Under the pieces are notes generated by a model. The model was given only the letters and a program-made list of their open reading frames with translations, had not been told where the DNA came from and did no database searches. A program made the position numbers and the translations under genes. A DNA stretch of 64,000 nucleotides from Bradyrhizobium sp. Ai1a-2. Its GTDB lineage: Bacteria; Pseudomonadota; Alphaproteobacteria; Rhizobiales; Xanthobacteraceae. Every line of letters begins with the position of its first letter. The first letter of the stretch is position 1. This document shows, piece after piece, positions 62,115-64,000 of the stretch. Where the stretch lies: the NCBI RefSeq assembly GCF_000426245.1, contig NZ_AUEZ01000002.1, positions 124,001 through 188,000 on the forward strand. Reading direction: 5' to 3'.

Positions 62115-62243
62115 GCGTGAATCTTGCATACACGAAAACGGCTTGCTGCCGCCTCCACTCCGGCTGATCCAGCCGGAATAGAGCCAAGAAGAAAAAGGCG
62201 CCGCCGACGAGAGGACGTGACCCACCATCGGGAGGAGGTTGAC

Positions 62244-63224
62244 TTGAGGCTGAAATCAATCGGTTACGTCTTGTTTGCGCTGCTGGCAGGCCTGTCTGTC
62301 CTGGCCGGCCAGGCCCGGGCCGACGCGTGGCCCCAGAAGCCGATCACCTTCATCGTGCCATTCGCGGCCGGGGGCGGCACCGACGCCTTTGCCCGCCCGC
62401 TCGCAGCCCAACTTGACACCCAGTTGGGCAAGCGCGTGCTGATCGAAAACCGCGCGGGCGCAGGCGGCACGGTGGGCGCTTCGGCGGCCGCCAAGGCCGC
62501 GCCGGACGGCTACACTTTCTTCATGGGCGCGGCGCATCACGCCATTGCGCCATCGCTCTATCCTAATCTCGACTACGACATCGAGAAGGATTTTGTCGCG
62601 GTGGCCTTGATCGCGCGGCCGCCGCAGGTGGTGGTCGTCAATCCCGACAAGGTCGCAGCCAAGACACTTGCCGAGTTCATCACCTACGCGCGTGCCAACC
62701 CGGGTAAGTTGAATTACGGCTCGGCCGGCGCTGGCACCACGCATCACCTCGCGGGCGAGCTGTTCAAGATCCTGACCAAGACAAACATCCAGCACGTCCC
62801 CTATCGCGGGGCCGGGCCCGCAATGCAGGATCTCATCGCCGGCCACGTGCCGGTCGTGTTCGATGGACTCGGCTCGTCGGCCGCGCCGATCAGGGCCGGG
62901 CAGTTGCGGGCTCTTGCGGTGGCCGCGCCAAAGCGGGTGGCGGCGTTCCCCGATCTTCCGACGGCCAAAGAAGCAGGCCTGGCCAATTATGAAGTGTCGA
63001 CCTGGTACGGCCTGTTCGCGCCGAAGAACACGCCGCCGGAGATCGTCAAGCAGATGGTCAAGGAGCTGCAGAAAGCCATGCAGACGGCCTCAATCAAGGA
63101 GGCCTGGGAGCGCAACGGTTCCGACGTACCCGACGTCACCGGCTCTGCGTTCGCGACCATGGTCTCCGCAGAAGTCGTGCGCTGGCGCAAGGTCGTGAAC
63201 GAGGCCGGAGTTAAACTGGATTAG
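62244..63224 (+). CDS. Bug-family (TctC-like) solute-binding protein
   Basis: A 326-residue periplasmic binding protein. The TTG at 62244 is chosen because GGGAGGAGG lies just before it and it opens a signal peptide ([26 protein letters not shown]); the upstream frame is Arg-rich and not protein-like. Typical Bug segments are [73 protein letters not shown] and [11 protein letters not shown]. The family binds carboxylates for TctAB-type transport. No tctA or tctB genes are nearby, as is common for these orphan proteins. Confidence 0.93.
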   Translation: MRLKSIGYVLFALLAGLSVLAGQARADAWPQKPITFIVPFAAGGGTDAFARPLAAQLDTQLGKRVLIENRAGAGGTVGASAAAKAAPDGYTFFMGAAHHAIAPSLYPNLDYDIEKDFVAVALIARPPQVVVVNPDKVAAKTLAEFITYARANPGKLNYGSAGAGTTHHLAGELFKILTKTNIQHVPYRGAGPAMQDLIAGHVPVVFDGLGSSAAPIRAGQLRALAVAAPKRVAAFPDLPTAKEAGLANYEVSTWYGLFAPKNTPPEIVKQMVKELQKAMQTASIKEAWERNGSDVPDVTGSAFATMVSAEVVRWRKVVNEAGVKLD

Positions 63225-63245
63225 CCTGCGTGAAACTGGCCAAGT

Positions 63246-63491
63246 TCACTCCTGCCCGACCAGATGAAATTTGCGGCCGAGCTGGTGATGCACGGTGATG
63301 ACGGCGCGGTCGACGTCGCTGATCAGGCTGTCGCCGAGGACGACGTTCGGGATTTCCCAGTTGCGGCCCGCATTGGCGTGCGGCCGGGCCGAGACGGCGA
63401 CGACTTGCGCCGTCTCGCATCCGGGCTGGCTGCGCAGCGCCTCATTCGCGAGCTGGGTGAGGTCCGCATTGCTTTTTCCGATCGTCGCCAT
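63246..63491 (-). CDS. small protein of unknown function
   Basis: An 81-residue cytosolic protein with GGGAG six bases before its ATG. Sequence pieces are MATIGKSNADLTQLANEALR and NWEIPNVVLGDSLISDVDRA. No signal peptide or membrane segment. I do not recognise a family. It is convergent with the Bug-type gene and its strong ribosome site supports it as real. Confidence 0.65.
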   Translation of the reverse strand: MATIGKSNADLTQLANEALRSQPGCETAQVVAVSARPHANAGRNWEIPNVVLGDSLISDVDRAVITVHHQLGRKFHLVGQE

Positions 63492-63727
63492 CGCTACTCC
63501 CGAAAGGTCGATTGTGTGGTGTGCAACAGGCCTGCGGCGCGTTTTGGGCAGCTCAGGTGCGTCGTCACCGCTTTTGGCGGGGGTGATCCGACGATCTTGA
63601 GTTGAATGGGTTACGTCTCGCTAACCTTTTCGATGAGCGCGGCCCGGGTTCGGGTTCCAACTTAACGCGGGCGTAAGACCGCGCTTGCCATTTTCCGGAC
63701 CAATCCGAGAAACCTGCAACAAGAACA

Positions 63728-64000
63728 ATGCCAATGATGGTGCAACAGCCGGCTCACTCGATCATCGCCGAACTCGAGGAAGCCGTGAGAGACGGCTCGT
63801 CGGCGAAGCGGATCAAGACCCTTCGGCGGGTGACAGACCTCTTCCTGAACGACGGCGAACGCTTGAGCGACGAACAGGTCAATGTGTTCGACGACGTCCT
63901 GTGCCTGCTGATCACGCGCGTCGAGAACCGGGCCAAAGCCGAGCTCAGCAAGCGCCTCGCGCCGCTGGACTACGCGCCGTTCGAGGTGATCCAGCGCCTG
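63728..64000 (+). CDS. DUF2336 protein (N-terminal part, runs off the window)
   Basis: An open frame of 91 codons to the window edge. It starts MPMMVQQPAHSIIAELEEAV and continues KTLRRVTDLFLNDGERL, VNVFDDVLCLLITRVE and LSKRLAPLDYAPFEVIQRL. This matches the N terminus of DUF2336 proteins, helical repeat proteins common in rhizobia. ATG codons at 63734 and 63737 are alternative starts. The rest lies outside the window. Confidence 0.8.
   Translation, partial: MPMMVQQPAHSIIAELEEAVRDGSSAKRIKTLRRVTDLFLNDGERLSDEQVNVFDDVLCLLITRVENRAKAELSKRLAPLDYAPFEVIQRL

Overview
The window is GC-rich chromosomal DNA that looks like Bradyrhizobium or a close relative (Alphaproteobacteria, Hyphomicrobiales). The basis is its gene content (DctPQM TRAP transporter, cyclase-FlgO-TPR protein, DUF2336 protein, FecI/FecR pair) and many short palindromic intergenic repeats of the kind common in that genus. 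Species cannot be fixed without a search.

Layout. 1-3.9 kb: tail of a membrane protein, a gamma-glutamyltransferase and an SLC13/DASS-type permease. 3.9-18.8 kb: a carbon island. A GH15 glucosidase/trehalase-like gene and a HEAT-repeat gene point left. A run of nine genes points right: histidine phosphatase, HAD hydrolase, transaldolase, polyphosphate-glucokinase-like ROK kinase, pgi, gnd, zwf, tkt and a large glucosidase broken by a frameshift. Together they could release glucose, phosphorylate it and feed the pentose phosphate pathway; 6-phosphogluconolactonase is absent. 19.2-35.7 kb: a surface-signalling and adhesin locus on the minus strand. In transcription order it has an STN-domain protein without a beta-barrel, a FecI-like sigma factor, a FecR-like anti-sigma factor with a Tat-like motif, and a 13.5-kb gene for a filamentous-haemagglutinin exoprotein of about 4,500 residues. 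The logic resembles the Pseudomonas PUMA3 (VreA/VreI/VreR) system, but no TpsB partner is present.

36-48 kb: tRNA-Lys, a Spy/CpxP-like protein, a TRAP dicarboxylate-type transporter, a dense island of repeats, a lytic-transglycosylase-like protein overlapping a repeat-rich unknown, a small secreted protein, an adenylate cyclase/TPR protein and leuA. In front of leuA is a 39-residue leader ORF with a leucine-rich end (LLGGLLLL), missed by ordinary ORF calling, that points to ribosome-mediated attenuation. 48-55 kb: a five-gene operon (ABC ATPase, permease, binding protein, Nudix hydrolase, PPK2) divergent from a two-gene osmoprotectant-type ABC system whose permease and binding protein are fused. 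55-64 kb: cytochrome P450 with a divergent AraC regulator, a DUF1326/DUF2182 pair, a sulfatase-fold membrane protein, a possible TetR remnant, a DUF2200 protein, an orphan Bug-type binding protein, a small unknown and the start of a DUF2336 gene.

The strongest items for follow-up are the orphan STN/FecI/FecR/giant exoprotein locus (with 12 cysteines arranged as six close pairs), the leuA leader peptide, the glucose-to-pentose-phosphate island with its dinucleotide-repeat frameshift, and several families of mosaic palindromic repeats, two of which supply the stop codons of neighbouring genes.
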